Below, piece after piece: positions 1-9,085 of a stretch of 64,000 nt of DNA. The translations under genes and the position numbers were made by a program. Each line of letters starts with the position of its first letter. The first letter of the stretch is position 1. Origin of the DNA: Peribacillus muralis (GTDB lineage: Bacteria > Bacillota > Bacilli > Bacillales > DSM-1321); assembly GCF_001645685.2 (NCBI RefSeq), contig NZ_CP017080.1:3773051-3837050 (forward strand), read 5' to 3'. The notes under the pieces are model-generated. The model saw nothing but the letters and a program-made list of their open reading frames with translations, was not told where the DNA came from and did not search any database.

Positions 1-390
1 GACACGAAGAAACTGCATCACTATGTAGCCAAACCCGGTCAGGTCGTCTTCATTCCAATGGCTTGGTGGCATTGGATCAGGCCCGTTTCACAAGAGCTGC
101 ACCTCCACCTCTTTTTTAATAATGATCAATTCGAAACGGCTGAAGGATCCGACATGCTGCGTCTGACGCCGCCAGAGGTGTTCCAGCTTTCCTACGGCGT
201 CGATGCCGAGAAAATCGCCGATTCATTGGCACCCATTAACGAGTCGGTCGTCATCGGTCCGCCTGGCAGCCATAAGAAAAACCACGCTCCGCACTATCCT
301 GATCGAAACGAACCGACATACATGGAAAGGCCGCATCGAAAAGGGGAAGGAATAACGATCAACATCAATGATAAACCGATTGATTACTAA
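1..390 (+). CDS. Cupin/JmjC-like protein, C-terminal part (5' truncated)
   Basis: The reading frame is open from the first base, so the gene begins outside the window; about 129 codons remain. The visible part carries the end of a double-stranded beta-helix: a segment reading GQVVFIPMAWWHWIRPV, with the His-Trp pattern typical of cupin_8/JmjC-like folds, where a late His often completes a metal site. The tail is hydrophilic and ends NDKPIDY. An ATG at 58 is internal and has no ribosome binding site, so it is not the true start. Substrate and role cannot be judged from this fragment. Family assignment rests on motif style only. Confidence 0.55.
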   Translation, partial: DTKKLHHYVAKPGQVVFIPMAWWHWIRPVSQELHLHLFFNNDQFETAEGSDMLRLTPPEVFQLSYGVDAEKIADSLAPINESVVIGPPGSHKKNHAPHYPDRNEPTYMERPHRKGEGITININDKPIDY

Positions 391-431
391 TGGAATATAT
401 TCGCTATGGCTGTTCAGGATTACAATCCACG

Positions 432-457
432 AAAAAAAAAGGCTGCCTCAGCAGCCC
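432..457 (-). terminator. Intrinsic terminator
   Basis: Stem GGCTGC-ctca-GCAGCC (441-456) followed on the minus strand by a nine-base T run. It faces a minus-strand transcript, which supports the small ORF at 473-673 being expressed. Confidence 0.6.
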
Positions 458-472
458 TCCACGTTTTGGCGA

Positions 473-673
473 TCACCTGTAACCTTTGATAAAAAGCAGC
501 ATGATCGCCAAGATGATCAAACCGATAAATAATAAAGGCCCGATGCCTGAACTAAACACGAAGTATACCGTAATATGGCGAAAGGCCATCACAACAAGGA
601 ATAAGAAAAGCAGGATGCACAAAAAAATGACCAGAGCGGTGTTTTTATTCCGATACAACGTAACCAGCCCCAA
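473..673 (-). CDS. Small putative membrane protein
   Basis: A 66-codon ORF with two strongly hydrophobic stretches (about residues 13-30 and 43-62), a short basic N-terminus and a basic end. It would start with TTG at 673; no convincing ribosome binding site precedes it, and the frame is open for several codons further upstream without an ATG. Support comes from the membrane-like composition and a correctly oriented intrinsic terminator 16 bp after the stop. I do not recognise a family. It could be a chance hydrophobic ORF. Confidence 0.35.
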   Translation of the reverse strand: MGLVTLYRNKNTALVIFLCILLFLFLVVMAFRHITVYFVFSSGIGPLLFIGLIILAIMLLFIKGYR

Positions 674-805
674 TTTACTAATCTTTAATTACAAGAAGAA
701 TACCAGCATCACTCTTTTAAGAAATGATATGCCGACACCATTTTGTACTATTCTGTAAAAAGTGAATGATATCCGCAACTCTTCGAAAAAAATCCTGCTT
801 TTCTG

Positions 806-836
806 CAAAAAGAAACGGGCTGCCGCAGCAACCCGT
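806..836 (-). terminator. Intrinsic terminator of the hen1-pnkp operon
   Basis: Stem ACGGGCTGC / GCAACCCGT (one mismatch), then a T-rich tract on the minus strand, ending 10 bp after the pnkp stop. Confidence 0.6.
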
Positions 837-845
837 GTTCATTCA

Positions 846-3437
846 TTACAATCGGGGATCTACAGGTTCTGACTCCATGGCCAGCGTCCCCAAGACACAT
901 TCATGCACGCGCTCGATCGATTCCCCTTTTACATATCGTCGGATGCCCTCGATTCCGAGGGAGAATTCCCTCAGAGCCAATTTTTGCTTTTTGCCCGTAC
1001 TCCTGTTTTTCAGCCTCTCCAGGTTTGCCGGAAGCAAATAGTCCATGCCATAAATGATGTTCAGATATTTTCTTCCCCTTACCTTAATCGCAGGCTGCAA
1101 AAGCTTGCCCTTATTTCTTGCAATGAAGAATTCAGGCTTGATGACAATCCCTTCATGGCCTTCACTGGTGATTTCCTCCCACCATGATATGACCTCTTCT
1201 TCACTCGCTTCATCCGTGATCACTTTGTATTCGGTTTCGACGAACAAGCTTGAATACTTTGCAAACTCCCGGTTTCTCTCCATATGCCAAGTATGGGGCT
1301 TATCGAAGAAGGCTTGTCCACTATGGGCGAGTACATGAAATGGTGCGATCTGAATCGAATCCATATCCTCGATGTCCCAGCAATACTTTTGAAAGACTTC
1401 TTTGAACGTATGGGCGTTTTCCAGCTTCAGCTCATACTCCTTCAGCCAGCCTTGGATATCGGCATTATCAAGAGCCGCCATCTCCAGTTTGTCCTTTAGC
1501 ATCGTTCGGTCAAGGATCGCATTTTCGGATACATGGGCATATTGACGGCTGATGAGCTCTTTTGCCTTTAAGTTCCATGGCATGATTTCAGCGTCGAGTA
1601 GGACATAATCCGTATCATACGTTTCAAAATAGCCGCTTTCACGTAAATCTTGGTTGATCCTCAAGACTAGTCGTTCCTCCGTCTCGACGTCGAAGAAACG
1701 TCTTCCCGTCCTTGTATGGATAACCCCCAATGATTCAAAGCCGGTATATGTTTTCGATGCTTCCATATCCCTGAATAGGAAAAGGATGGCACGACTGCCC
1801 ATATGCTTCTTTTCCGCAATCATGGTTTGGATCCCATTGCTTCTATAATAGTCGATCGCCTCTCTTGGATGTTCCAAAAAGTGGGCCGCTGAAGATGGAG
1901 TCGGTGTCGGGCTCATCGTTGGCGGAATATAGATTAATTGTTCAATTGGTATCGTATGATGGGATAGCTTATCGATGGCGGATTTCACGATGTCCTGCTG
2001 AACCTTGATCTCACCCATTTTTTCTGTCAAGACCGAAAAGCCGTTGATGAATGTCCCGATATTAGGCGGATTCAGCCGGTTTCTTTCCCATTCTTTCAAA
2101 GGGTTTTCGTCATCGCCGGAATGGTTTTGACTCGCTTTTACGGAAATGACTTGCCTTTCCGGATAGCGGAAGGCCGTCAATTCCCCGCCAAAGACGGCGC
2201 CTTGATCAATATTGATGGTATTGTTGATCAAAAGCGGCTGTGGCTTGGGATCATGTCCCCAGACGATAAGCGTGCTTTTCTTATGGGAAATATGCCAATC
2301 CTTGCGCACGGGTTTTCCTCTTTCATCGAAACCATCTGTATCGCCATAACGGCAAAAGTCGCTTACCGCGTCGGATTGTTTACCGATGAATGCGTCCCTG
2401 ATTCCAGCATGCACACAAATCACGGTCTGCACACCATTCTTGGTGAACACGTAATGCGAAGGAGCCTGCAAAAGGAATTCCTTAAGCGCCTGCTTCGCTT
2501 CTGCCGCTTTTTCGCTGCCATGCTCTTCTTCATACCTTTTGAAATCTTCTTCCACCTTTTCGTCGCCATGATTCAATGTTACATTTCTTCCATCCAGCCA
2601 CCTGGCAATCTTCCAGCCATGATTACTATCAATCATGTAGGCAGCGGCCTTTTGAACATGTTCATGGAAAAAGAGCATCGTTTTAAGCGACTCCGGCCCC
2701 TTGCTCATGACATCTCCCACTGAAACGAATTTCCGTCCTTCGGGATGCAGATAAAGACCTTCTTCATTTTTTTGATAGCCGAGCTTTTCAAGCAGAAGGA
2801 TCAACTCTTCATGGCAGCCATGAATATCTCCGATGATATCGATACCATGCCCGATGTCTTTTTCAAGAGGATTCGTATCCCTGCTGACCTCTAGGTTTTC
2901 TGCTTCCTTAATCGTGTAGACCGAGGAAAAGCCTTCTTTTTTCAGATTTCGCTTTTCTCTTTTGAACGTTTGGCATTGCTGCCTGATACGCCTTTTTCCC
3001 CTTGGATGCTCTCTTCCCTCATCCCTAGCAAGAAGTACTTCTTCAGGGGTATCGAGCACAATCGCCTGAATGGGTACATGATGCTTTTTGGCAATCGCGA
3101 TATATCGCTTCCTATCGTCTGGGTGAAGGTTGGTTGCATCGATCATGGTCAATTTATTCAAGCGGCATCTAGCCTCAATGACGGCATCCATCACGGAAAA
3201 GGCTTCCCCTGAAATCGCTTGATATTCGTCCATCAAACTGTCCGCCTCGTCCTTTGCCCGATCACGCCAATCAATGAATTCGATGTCACTGACCATAATC
3301 CTGAAATCATCCGAACCTATGACCTCCGAGGATACAATCTCTTCTTTTTCGATCATGCTTTTTAATAAAGTCGATTTACCGCTATTGGATGGACCAACCA
3401 ACAAGACAATCCCTGCATATGGCAATACGATAGACAT
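846..3437 (-). CDS. pnkp: Polynucleotide kinase-phosphatase-ligase (bacterial Pnkp)
   Basis: Three catalytic modules occur in the order known for bacterial Pnkp (Clostridium thermocellum type, about 870 aa; here 863). N-terminal 5'-OH kinase: P-loop GPSNSGKST at residues 15-23. Central calcineurin-type phosphatase: GDIHGCH near 203, then SVGDVMSKGP, a SNHGWK block, VHAGI and GHD. C-terminal nucleotidyltransferase: EKKHMGSRA (adenylation Lys), EGIVIKPE and KVRGRKYL. In characterised systems Pnkp heals 2',3'-cyclic phosphate and 5'-OH ends of cleaved RNA and, with Hen1, reseals them. The ATG shares one base with the hen1 stop (TAATG), so translation is coupled. The metal-site GNHE is written SNHG here, a difference worth checking. 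Confidence 0.95.
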   Translation of the reverse strand: MSIVLPYAGIVLLVGPSNSGKSTLLKSMIEKEEIVSSEVIGSDDFRIMVSDIEFIDWRDRAKDEADSLMDEYQAISGEAFSVMDAVIEARCRLNKLTMIDATNLHPDDRKRYIAIAKKHHVPIQAIVLDTPEEVLLARDEGREHPRGKRRIRQQCQTFKREKRNLKKEGFSSVYTIKEAENLEVSRDTNPLEKDIGHGIDIIGDIHGCHEELILLLEKLGYQKNEEGLYLHPEGRKFVSVGDVMSKGPESLKTMLFFHEHVQKAAAYMIDSNHGWKIARWLDGRNVTLNHGDEKVEEDFKRYEEEHGSEKAAEAKQALKEFLLQAPSHYVFTKNGVQTVICVHAGIRDAFIGKQSDAVSDFCRYGDTDGFDERGKPVRKDWHISHKKSTLIVWGHDPKPQPLLINNTINIDQGAVFGGELTAFRYPERQVISVKASQNHSGDDENPLKEWERNRLNPPNIGTFINGFSVLTEKMGEIKVQQDIVKSAIDKLSHHTIPIEQLIYIPPTMSPTPTPSSAAHFLEHPREAIDYYRSNGIQTMIAEKKHMGSRAILFLFRDMEASKTYTGFESLGVIHTRTGRRFFDVETEERLVLRINQDLRESGYFETYDTDYVLLDAEIMPWNLKAKELISRQYAHVSENAILDRTMLKDKLEMAALDNADIQGWLKEYELKLENAHTFKEVFQKYCWDIEDMDSIQIAPFHVLAHSGQAFFDKPHTWHMERNREFAKYSSLFVETEYKVITDEASEEEVISWWEEITSEGHEGIVIKPEFFIARNKGKLLQPAIKVRGRKYLNIIYGMDYLLPANLERLKNRSTGKKQKLALREFSLGIEGIRRYVKGESIERVHECVLGTLAMESEPVDPRL

Positions 3438-4786
3438 TATTCGTCCACCTTCCTTTCAAACACGCACATTTGTGTCGGACAGCCTTGCGTGGCATGCTCT
3501 TCACCAATTCCTTCGAAGCGAAGGTCGTAGTGGCCGCGATGATTCCGGGCTGCACACCACTGTTGAAATTCGGCCCTTGTCCACTCGAAACGATGATCCG
3601 CATGTCGAAGAACGTCATCCATATCGTAAACCTCGTTATATTCTTGGTTTGGCGTTGTAAGGATCAGGGCTTTCGGCTGATAATCGTGCAAGATCGTATC
3701 CATCACCTTCGGAAGGCGATGTTCGTCGATATGCTCGATGACCTCACATAAAATGATGGCATCCTTGTTCTTTAACCTGTCATCATAATAAAAAAGTGAG
3801 CCCCAAAGTGTCTCGGGCACGACGAATGTTTCTTTATCCTTCACTTTATCAAATCTTCCCAATGCTTTGAGAGAGGCGGATTGGGATGGCTCGACGGCCA
3901 GGATTTCCTTGATTCCCTCGACAAAACCGAGCCGTACGGAAAGCTTTCCTTCGCCTGAACCAAAATCGACCACGCTTCTTGCATTCATATCCCTTACCGC
4001 ATCAACGATTTTTTCATAGCGAAGGTCATTCAACCGAACCTTGCTTTCTTTTTCAGCCTTCATCTTTTCAGGCTTCTTATTCTCGACAATACTGTATACT
4101 TCCTTGAATCGAAGGGATTGGCGATAAATGAAATCACGCATGGGATGCTTCTCTAGCCAGCCCTCCCCATATCTTTCAAGTTTTTCGATTTCCTTTTCAT
4201 CAATGTAATAATGCTTATAATCGTCGATGACCGGAATCAGAACAAACAAATGCCTTAACCCTTCCTGTAACGTCTTCAGCCCCTTCAAGGAAATAAATCT
4301 TGCCGAACTCTTCTCCTTCATATCGAAGGAATATTGGATTTCGGGACGCGTAATGGTCACTTCATAGCCAATCGGCCCGAATAGATCACATAATTGCTTG
4401 TCCGATAGAGCGGAAACGACCGGGCCGAAGTCGAACTGGAACGCAAACGGATGTGTCACCCACTCTGCATAATCCTCCTTCGGCTGCCCATTCAACGCTG
4501 TCCCCAATGCAGACCTGATCAATGAGCAAAAAATGCTGCTAACCGCAAATTCGCGATCATTTATGTAGTGGGTAATATCATACGAATTAGCATCGCTTTT
4601 CACTAATTCCAAGGGGTCCGGGGTAACAAAGATGGTCGCCTCCAACTCCGTTTCCGAGCACTTACTATAAAAAAGGCGCACTAAATGCCCTTTATGATTT
4701 CTTTCATACAGGTTATTCGGGTTCTTCGACAATAAGTAAGAAATCGCCTTAACATTGTCCCCCGTCGCCATAATCGTCAGCTGCAT
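3437..4786 (-). CDS. hen1: 3'-terminal RNA ribose 2'-O-methyltransferase Hen1
   Basis: 449 aa. The N-terminal half starts MQLTIMATGDNV and matches the Hen1-L region that in bacteria is required for ligation with Pnkp. The C-terminal half is a SAM methyltransferase: motif I VVDFGSGEGKLS near residue 265, and the Hen1 metal signature EVIEHIDEH. The enzyme methylates the 2'-OH at a break before sealing, so the repaired RNA resists being cut again. Start at ATG 4786: AAAGGAG lies eight bases upstream, while the in-frame GTG at 4795 overlaps that site. Directly followed by pnkp. No dedicated ribotoxin gene is visible nearby. Confidence 0.94.
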   Translation of the reverse strand: MQLTIMATGDNVKAISYLLSKNPNNLYERNHKGHLVRLFYSKCSETELEATIFVTPDPLELVKSDANSYDITHYINDREFAVSSIFCSLIRSALGTALNGQPKEDYAEWVTHPFAFQFDFGPVVSALSDKQLCDLFGPIGYEVTITRPEIQYSFDMKEKSSARFISLKGLKTLQEGLRHLFVLIPVIDDYKHYYIDEKEIEKLERYGEGWLEKHPMRDFIYRQSLRFKEVYSIVENKKPEKMKAEKESKVRLNDLRYEKIVDAVRDMNARSVVDFGSGEGKLSVRLGFVEGIKEILAVEPSQSASLKALGRFDKVKDKETFVVPETLWGSLFYYDDRLKNKDAIILCEVIEHIDEHRLPKVMDTILHDYQPKALILTTPNQEYNEVYDMDDVLRHADHRFEWTRAEFQQWCAARNHRGHYDLRFEGIGEEHATQGCPTQMCVFERKVDE

Positions 4787-5215
4787 GTAAAACACTCCTT
4801 TCGAAAAAACAATTTCCAGTTAAAAAGGACTAGTAACCCTAATCTTACCACAAAATGAAAGAGCTTTTCCGATATGTTCGAGTTTTCGGTGCCTTAAATA
4901 TAGGACGACAAAACGTAAAGGAAAATGGTGAATTGTGGGTTTTTCCATACTCAGCTTCTCCAATCAACTAGTTCGTTTTAAAACAATATTCTTTTTGTTG
5001 ACAAAAAACTAGTTACTTTCCACTAAAATCCGTTCCATTCAAAAGAAAAATGCAGGTTCCTATAGCTTGTTATCAAAACTCTTGGCTAACACATTACAAT
5101 TGACAAGTGGTTAAGTACTTGCTAATCTAAAACGGACAGCTGTCCACTTTGTGTTTTGCAAGTGCAGGTATTTATGGTTTTAAAGTTAGCAAATAGAAAT
5201 AAGGGAGGTAATATG
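4787..5215. promoter_or_regulatory. Divergent intergenic region with palindromic operator candidates
   Basis: 429 bp between hen1 (minus) and the ABC exporter (plus). Visible elements: two identical AACTAGTT palindromes at 4966-4973 and 5007-5014, 41 bp apart, flanking a TTGACA at 4998-5003; a second TTGACA at 5100-5105 with TAATCT 17 bp later (5123-5128); and a perfect 12-bp palindrome GGACAGCTGTCC at 5134-5145 at the expected transcription start. The palindromes are plausible sites for the downstream TetR repressor (7257-7841). No ORF here looks real. Confidence 0.5.
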
Positions 5216-7168
5216 ATGAGTTATATTCAAGTTACTCATACTAATAAATCGTATAAGCTCGGCATGAAAGAGAAAGTACAGGTGTTGCACGATGTGAACA
5301 TATCCTTTCAAAAAGGGGAATTCGTATCCATTTTAGGAGAGTCTGGGAGTGGGAAATCCACTCTTATGAATATCATCGGTGGCATGGATCGTGATTTTGA
5401 AGGAGATGTTTCAGTAGATGGAAAGAAGCTTGGACAAATGAAAGAGAAGGAAATTGATGATTACCGCAAATTGAAAATTGGTTTCATCTTTCAAAGCTTC
5501 AACTTAATCAGTCACTTATCTGTGTTGGAGAATGTCATGATGACCATGCAAATGACGAATAGACCACGCAGTGAACAACTTGCGAAAGCTAAACAAATAT
5601 TGACAGAATTAGGATTGGAGAAACATCTAGACAAAAGGCCAAATCAGTTATCGGGAGGTCAAAAACAAAGAGTGGCAATTGCCAGGGCCTTGTCCAATGA
5701 TCCAGATATCATTTTGGCTGATGAGCCGACTGGAGCATTGGATAAGAAAAACAGTGCACAAATCATGGAGCTTCTGGATGGAATCGCAAAAAAGGGGAAA
5801 CTTGTCATCACCGTCACGCACTCCCAAAAAGTGGCTAATTACGGTTCGCGCATCATCACAATGGATGATGGAAGGGTTGTAAAAGATGAACAGTTAAAAG
5901 ATGCATATCCTGCCAATGAACGTACGGAGCAGACAAAGACAAAAAGTCTCGGCTTACCGGCGGCGATTAAAATGGCTGCAAAAAATGTGAGATTAAATAG
6001 TAAGCGAAATGTGTTGGTCTCTTTTGGCGGGGCGATCGGCATTTTGAGCGTCATCCTTATGCTTGGACTCGGAAGTGGCGTAACAAAATATATAAACGAT
6101 GAGATCAGTTCCAGTCTGAACCCGAACGTCATTCAAGCTACAAAAGCTCCGGAACAAGGAAAAGAAGAGTCAAAACAAACACCTTTGCCAAATCCTATCC
6201 AAGAAACCGAACCAATCACAGCAAAAGACTTAGAAAAAGCAAAACGCATAAAACATGTGAAGAGCGTAGATCAAGTTTTCACATTGACTTTAAGCAGTTC
6301 CATCAACTATAACAAAGGATCGGCTGATATTGTCAGCTTTCAAACGATGAATAGCGCTGTGAAAGAAAGTGATTTGATAGATGGGAAGCTGCCAAAAAAA
6401 GGCGAGATTCTATTATCTGATACGCTGGCTAAAAAATTGTCTGACTCTCCGAAAAGTTTGATTGGAAAGAAAGCGACTTTTTATGTGAAGACGAAGGATC
6501 AAAAAGATCGGCCTGTTGTTCTGGAAAAGGAAACGACTGTCTCCGGATTAATAAAAGGTCAGATGAATCAAGATACAGCCTACACCACCTATGATACGAT
6601 TGAGGATATGTATGAATCAAAGGAGTTGCAGGTGTCTGCGTCGCAGCTCGATGTGACTGTCGACGACGAGAAGAATGTAGATAATGTGCAGGCAACTATG
6701 GAAAAGAAAGGATTCACAAGCACAGGAGTCGGAAGTATTTTGAACCAGGTGACAACATACTTGAATCTGGCGACAGCTTTGCTTGCAGGAGTAGCTGGCA
6801 TTTCGTTGCTTGTATCGTCAATCATGATCATTGTTGTCCTTTACATTAGCGTGGTGGAGAGAACGAAGGAAATCGGGATTTTACGTGCGGTTGGCGCGAG
6901 AAAGAAAGATATCAAGCGCATCTTTTTTGCAGAAGCGGCAATTCTAGGTGCGGCAAGTGGATTGATTGGCGTTGTGATCGCCGCCCTTATCGGCTTCCTC
7001 GGCAACAATGTGATGGAGAGGATGTTTGACGCAAGAATCATCAATATCGGGGTAGGTTATATGGTTATTGGAGTCGTAATTGCTGTGGCCATCAGCATTA
7101 TTGCTGCTTTGTTTCCAGCAGCGAAAGCAGCGAAATTGGACCCGATGGAATCCCTGCGTTACGAGTAG
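5216..7168 (+). CDS. Fused ABC transporter ATPase-permease (MacB type)
   Basis: 650 aa. N-terminal ATPase: Walker A GESGSGKST near residue 40, signature LSGGQKQR, Walker B ILADEPTGALD and an H-loop in TVTHSQK. Then comes TM1 (about 275-295), a large extracellular domain, and three C-terminal helices in an FtsX-type permease ending DPMESLRYE. This is the MacB/type VII layout, which drives mechanotransmission-type export of peptides, macrolides or lipoproteins; the actual substrate is unknown. I take ATG 5216 because GGGAGG lies seven bases upstream; ATG 5213 is only four away and an upstream GTG-type start lacks a site. The TetR gene 88 bp downstream is the likely regulator. Confidence 0.88.
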   Translation: MSYIQVTHTNKSYKLGMKEKVQVLHDVNISFQKGEFVSILGESGSGKSTLMNIIGGMDRDFEGDVSVDGKKLGQMKEKEIDDYRKLKIGFIFQSFNLISHLSVLENVMMTMQMTNRPRSEQLAKAKQILTELGLEKHLDKRPNQLSGGQKQRVAIARALSNDPDIILADEPTGALDKKNSAQIMELLDGIAKKGKLVITVTHSQKVANYGSRIITMDDGRVVKDEQLKDAYPANERTEQTKTKSLGLPAAIKMAAKNVRLNSKRNVLVSFGGAIGILSVILMLGLGSGVTKYINDEISSSLNPNVIQATKAPEQGKEESKQTPLPNPIQETEPITAKDLEKAKRIKHVKSVDQVFTLTLSSSINYNKGSADIVSFQTMNSAVKESDLIDGKLPKKGEILLSDTLAKKLSDSPKSLIGKKATFYVKTKDQKDRPVVLEKETTVSGLIKGQMNQDTAYTTYDTIEDMYESKELQVSASQLDVTVDDEKNVDNVQATMEKKGFTSTGVGSILNQVTTYLNLATALLAGVAGISLLVSSIMIIVVLYISVVERTKEIGILRAVGARKKDIKRIFFAEAAILGAASGLIGVVIAALIGFLGNNVMERMFDARIINIGVGYMVIGVVIAVAISIIAALFPAAKAAKLDPMESLRYE

Positions 7169-7221
7169 AATAAATGTAGAGTGAAAGGCGTTTTGTCTAG
7201 TTCAGTTCCTTTGTTTACATG

Positions 7222-7234
7222 TATACTTAGTATA
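7222..7234. promoter_or_regulatory. Palindrome upstream of tetR
   Basis: TATACT-T-AGTATA, a perfect dyad 22 bp ahead of the TTG start of the TetR gene; its left arm also resembles a -10 box. Candidate autoregulatory operator. Confidence 0.4.
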
Positions 7235-7256
7235 AGAACTAAGGAGGGGTTTTCGT

Positions 7257-7841
7257 TTGTCTAGAGAGCAAAAAAAAAGTGAAATGACGAAAACAATTAT
7301 TGAAACAGCAAAACGTCTATTCAATATTCACGGGGTAGAGCAAGTGAGTATGCACATGATTGCGCAGGAAGTGGGGATCGGACAAGGTACAATGTACCGC
7401 AGGTTTTCCAATAAAGCGGAATTGTGCATGACTATTTTATCCACGGACTTTCAAGCATTGTTTCAAAGGATCGAACGTTATTTGCAAGAAAATGCCTCTT
7501 GCTCATCTTATGAAAAAGGAAAATATATGATTTTGGAAATGATCCGCATGAACGCGGAACACAGCAGTTGGATAGAGGTGATTTTTTCTCAAACAGACTT
7601 TAGAGAAATGCATCATAAAGAGAAATTTTCTAAAGTGCCAGCCCCGTTTATAGCTGTTCAGCATATGTTTGAGCCACTGTTTAAAAAAACAGATGGTATG
7701 GAGGATCCATTCTTCTGGAGCACAACCTTGGCTTGGAGCTTGAATCCAATTTTGATTCGGACATTTTCGGAAAAAGGATACACTGATGAACAAATAGCTG
7801 AACACTTTGCGCAAGTGTTTTTACGTGGGCACGATCGCTAG
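7257..7841 (+). CDS. TetR/AcrR family transcriptional regulator
   Basis: 194 aa. The N-terminal helix-turn-helix is typical of the family (IIETAKRLFNIHGVEQVSMHMIAQEVGIGQGTMYRRFSNKAEL, described in part: residues about 13-55). The C-terminal ligand domain is helical and not assignable to a ligand. Start is TTG at 7257 with AAGGAGGGG seven bases upstream. It follows the ABC exporter in the same direction and probably represses it, as is usual for exporter-TetR pairs (inference). A perfect 13-bp palindrome just upstream and several palindromes before the exporter are candidate operators. Confidence 0.88.
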   Translation: MSREQKKSEMTKTIIETAKRLFNIHGVEQVSMHMIAQEVGIGQGTMYRRFSNKAELCMTILSTDFQALFQRIERYLQENASCSSYEKGKYMILEMIRMNAEHSSWIEVIFSQTDFREMHHKEKFSKVPAPFIAVQHMFEPLFKKTDGMEDPFFWSTTLAWSLNPILIRTFSEKGYTDEQIAEHFAQVFLRGHDR

Positions 7842-7880
7842 TTGAGCTTAAATGAAGGGATCTCTGGATAAATGAAAGGG

Positions 7881-7918
7881 AAGCTATTCTTTTTGCAAAA
7901 AGAATAGCTTGTTTTTTT
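7881..7918 (+). terminator. Intrinsic terminator after tetR
   Basis: AAGCTATTCTTTTT-gc-AAAAAGAATAGCTT stem followed by GTTTTTTT; a long perfect hairpin ending the exporter-tetR unit. Confidence 0.85.
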
Positions 7919-8126
7919 GTAGCAAAAACTACTTAATTTGTACCGGAAAAATATTTTAAATCCAAATGTACTTTAGATATGGACCTTGGAATTCAAGCAT
8001 GTCTTAATTTCAATTAAAACCAATCTCCCTAAGCATGACCTCTAGAAGCTACATGCTAAAATTTTAATGGTTGCTTTAAAATATCGCACACCCCATCAAC
8101 TACAAAGATTGTGACTTTCAGGTCCG

Positions 8127-8582
8127 TTACATTCTCTTCACATCAATCAATTCAAACCGCTCACAAACGAGCAGCATATCTTCTTGAAAGGTGTGACCGA
8201 TTTTGTGCAGTTCTTCTTTAAAAAAATGTTCATGTGCATTCCACCAGTATGTATACGTTCCATCGCCTTCACCTTCTGCAATCGCGAACTCCTCGCTCAC
8301 TTCATTCATCGGCAATACTTCGACATTCACTGTTCTTATGATCGCTAAAGGAATATCCTCGCTGCTTAAGATAATGCTGTAATCGCCTACGGACGGCAAT
8401 GGCTCATTTTCCTCTCCATAAAAAACATGACCGGAGCACGTTGCCGTTTTTATCCCGTCGATCACCAACTGAGCCAACTGATCGGGATCAGCGCCGAATT
8501 GCCACGCACTGACTGACTTTGGCATTTCTGCGCCTTTCTTTTCCCAAAATTCATGCCAATATAATTCCGCTTTCTGATTCAT
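8127..8582 (-). CDS. ASCH domain protein
   Basis: 151 aa. The segment from residue about 45 (IDGIKTATCSGHVFYG) through GDYSIILSSEDIPLAIIRTVNVEVLP-type strands to EGDGTYTYWWNAHEHFF matches the ASCH fold, a PUA-like domain thought to bind RNA; related ASCH proteins can act as amidohydrolases on acylated cytidines. ATG 8582 is chosen because it lies after the stop of the preceding gene and has AAGGAGG eleven bases upstream; an upstream ATG at 8639 lies inside the VOC gene and lacks a site. Last gene of a GNAT-VOC-ASCH operon; no shared pathway is obvious. Confidence 0.8.
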   Translation of the reverse strand: MNQKAELYWHEFWEKKGAEMPKSVSAWQFGADPDQLAQLVIDGIKTATCSGHVFYGEENEPLPSVGDYSIILSSEDIPLAIIRTVNVEVLPMNEVSEEFAIAEGEGDGTYTYWWNAHEHFFKEELHKIGHTFQEDMLLVCERFELIDVKRM

Positions 8583-8614
8583 TTTATGAGCTTCCTCCTT
8601 GATTCGCATGGAAG

Positions 8615-9073
8615 TTATCCTTCCTGCATTTGTTCCCATTCACTTAAATACATGCGGGTCATGATCTTTTGACGGTTTTCCAGCTTGCAAATGAATTCCA
8701 AGCTATTGCCGTCCGGATCATTGAAGTGGATTTTTGCATGTGCATACTCTCCATGCGGCATTACAAAAGGTTCGACTGGTTCAAACCCAAAAGCCTCCCT
8801 CGGCTTAAATCCTTTGCCTTCCAGCCATGCGACGGATTTCTTTAAATCTTCCAAGGATACGTGAAAAGCTATGTGACGCAATGAGGGGTGATACTCGACC
8901 TCCACTTTCTCCGTTTCCCATAAACCGAGCCACCTTTTATCCTTTTCAATCCATAGGAAAGCCAAATTGTCCTCCACCTTGGGATCCAGCTGCAAGCCAA
9001 GCGCTTCATAAAATGCTATCGAACGAGTCAAATCACGCACGGGTAAATGCGCTTCATATAACCCTCTTATCAT
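8615..9073 (-). CDS. VOC family (glyoxalase/bleomycin-resistance fold) protein
   Basis: 152 aa with two paired beta-alpha-beta3 modules. The first has EAHLPVRDLTRSIAFYEALGL, the second RHIAFHVSLEDLKKSVAWLE and ends HFNDPDGNSLEFI, the usual VOC closing strand with the metal-ligand Glu. The family includes glyoxalases, dioxygenases and antibiotic-binding proteins; the substrate here is unknown. AAGGAGGTGA stands six bases before the ATG. It sits 12 bp after the GNAT gene and 32 bp before the ASCH gene, so all three are likely one transcript. Confidence 0.85.
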   Translation of the reverse strand: MIRGLYEAHLPVRDLTRSIAFYEALGLQLDPKVEDNLAFLWIEKDKRWLGLWETEKVEVEYHPSLRHIAFHVSLEDLKKSVAWLEGKGFKPREAFGFEPVEPFVMPHGEYAHAKIHFNDPDGNSLEFICKLENRQKIMTRMYLSEWEQMQEG

Positions 9074-9085
9074 GCAATCACCTCC

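Noticed and set aside
2121..2723. 200-codon plus-strand ORF inside pnkp
   Set aside because: Antisense to a well-supported coding region; no independent start signal.
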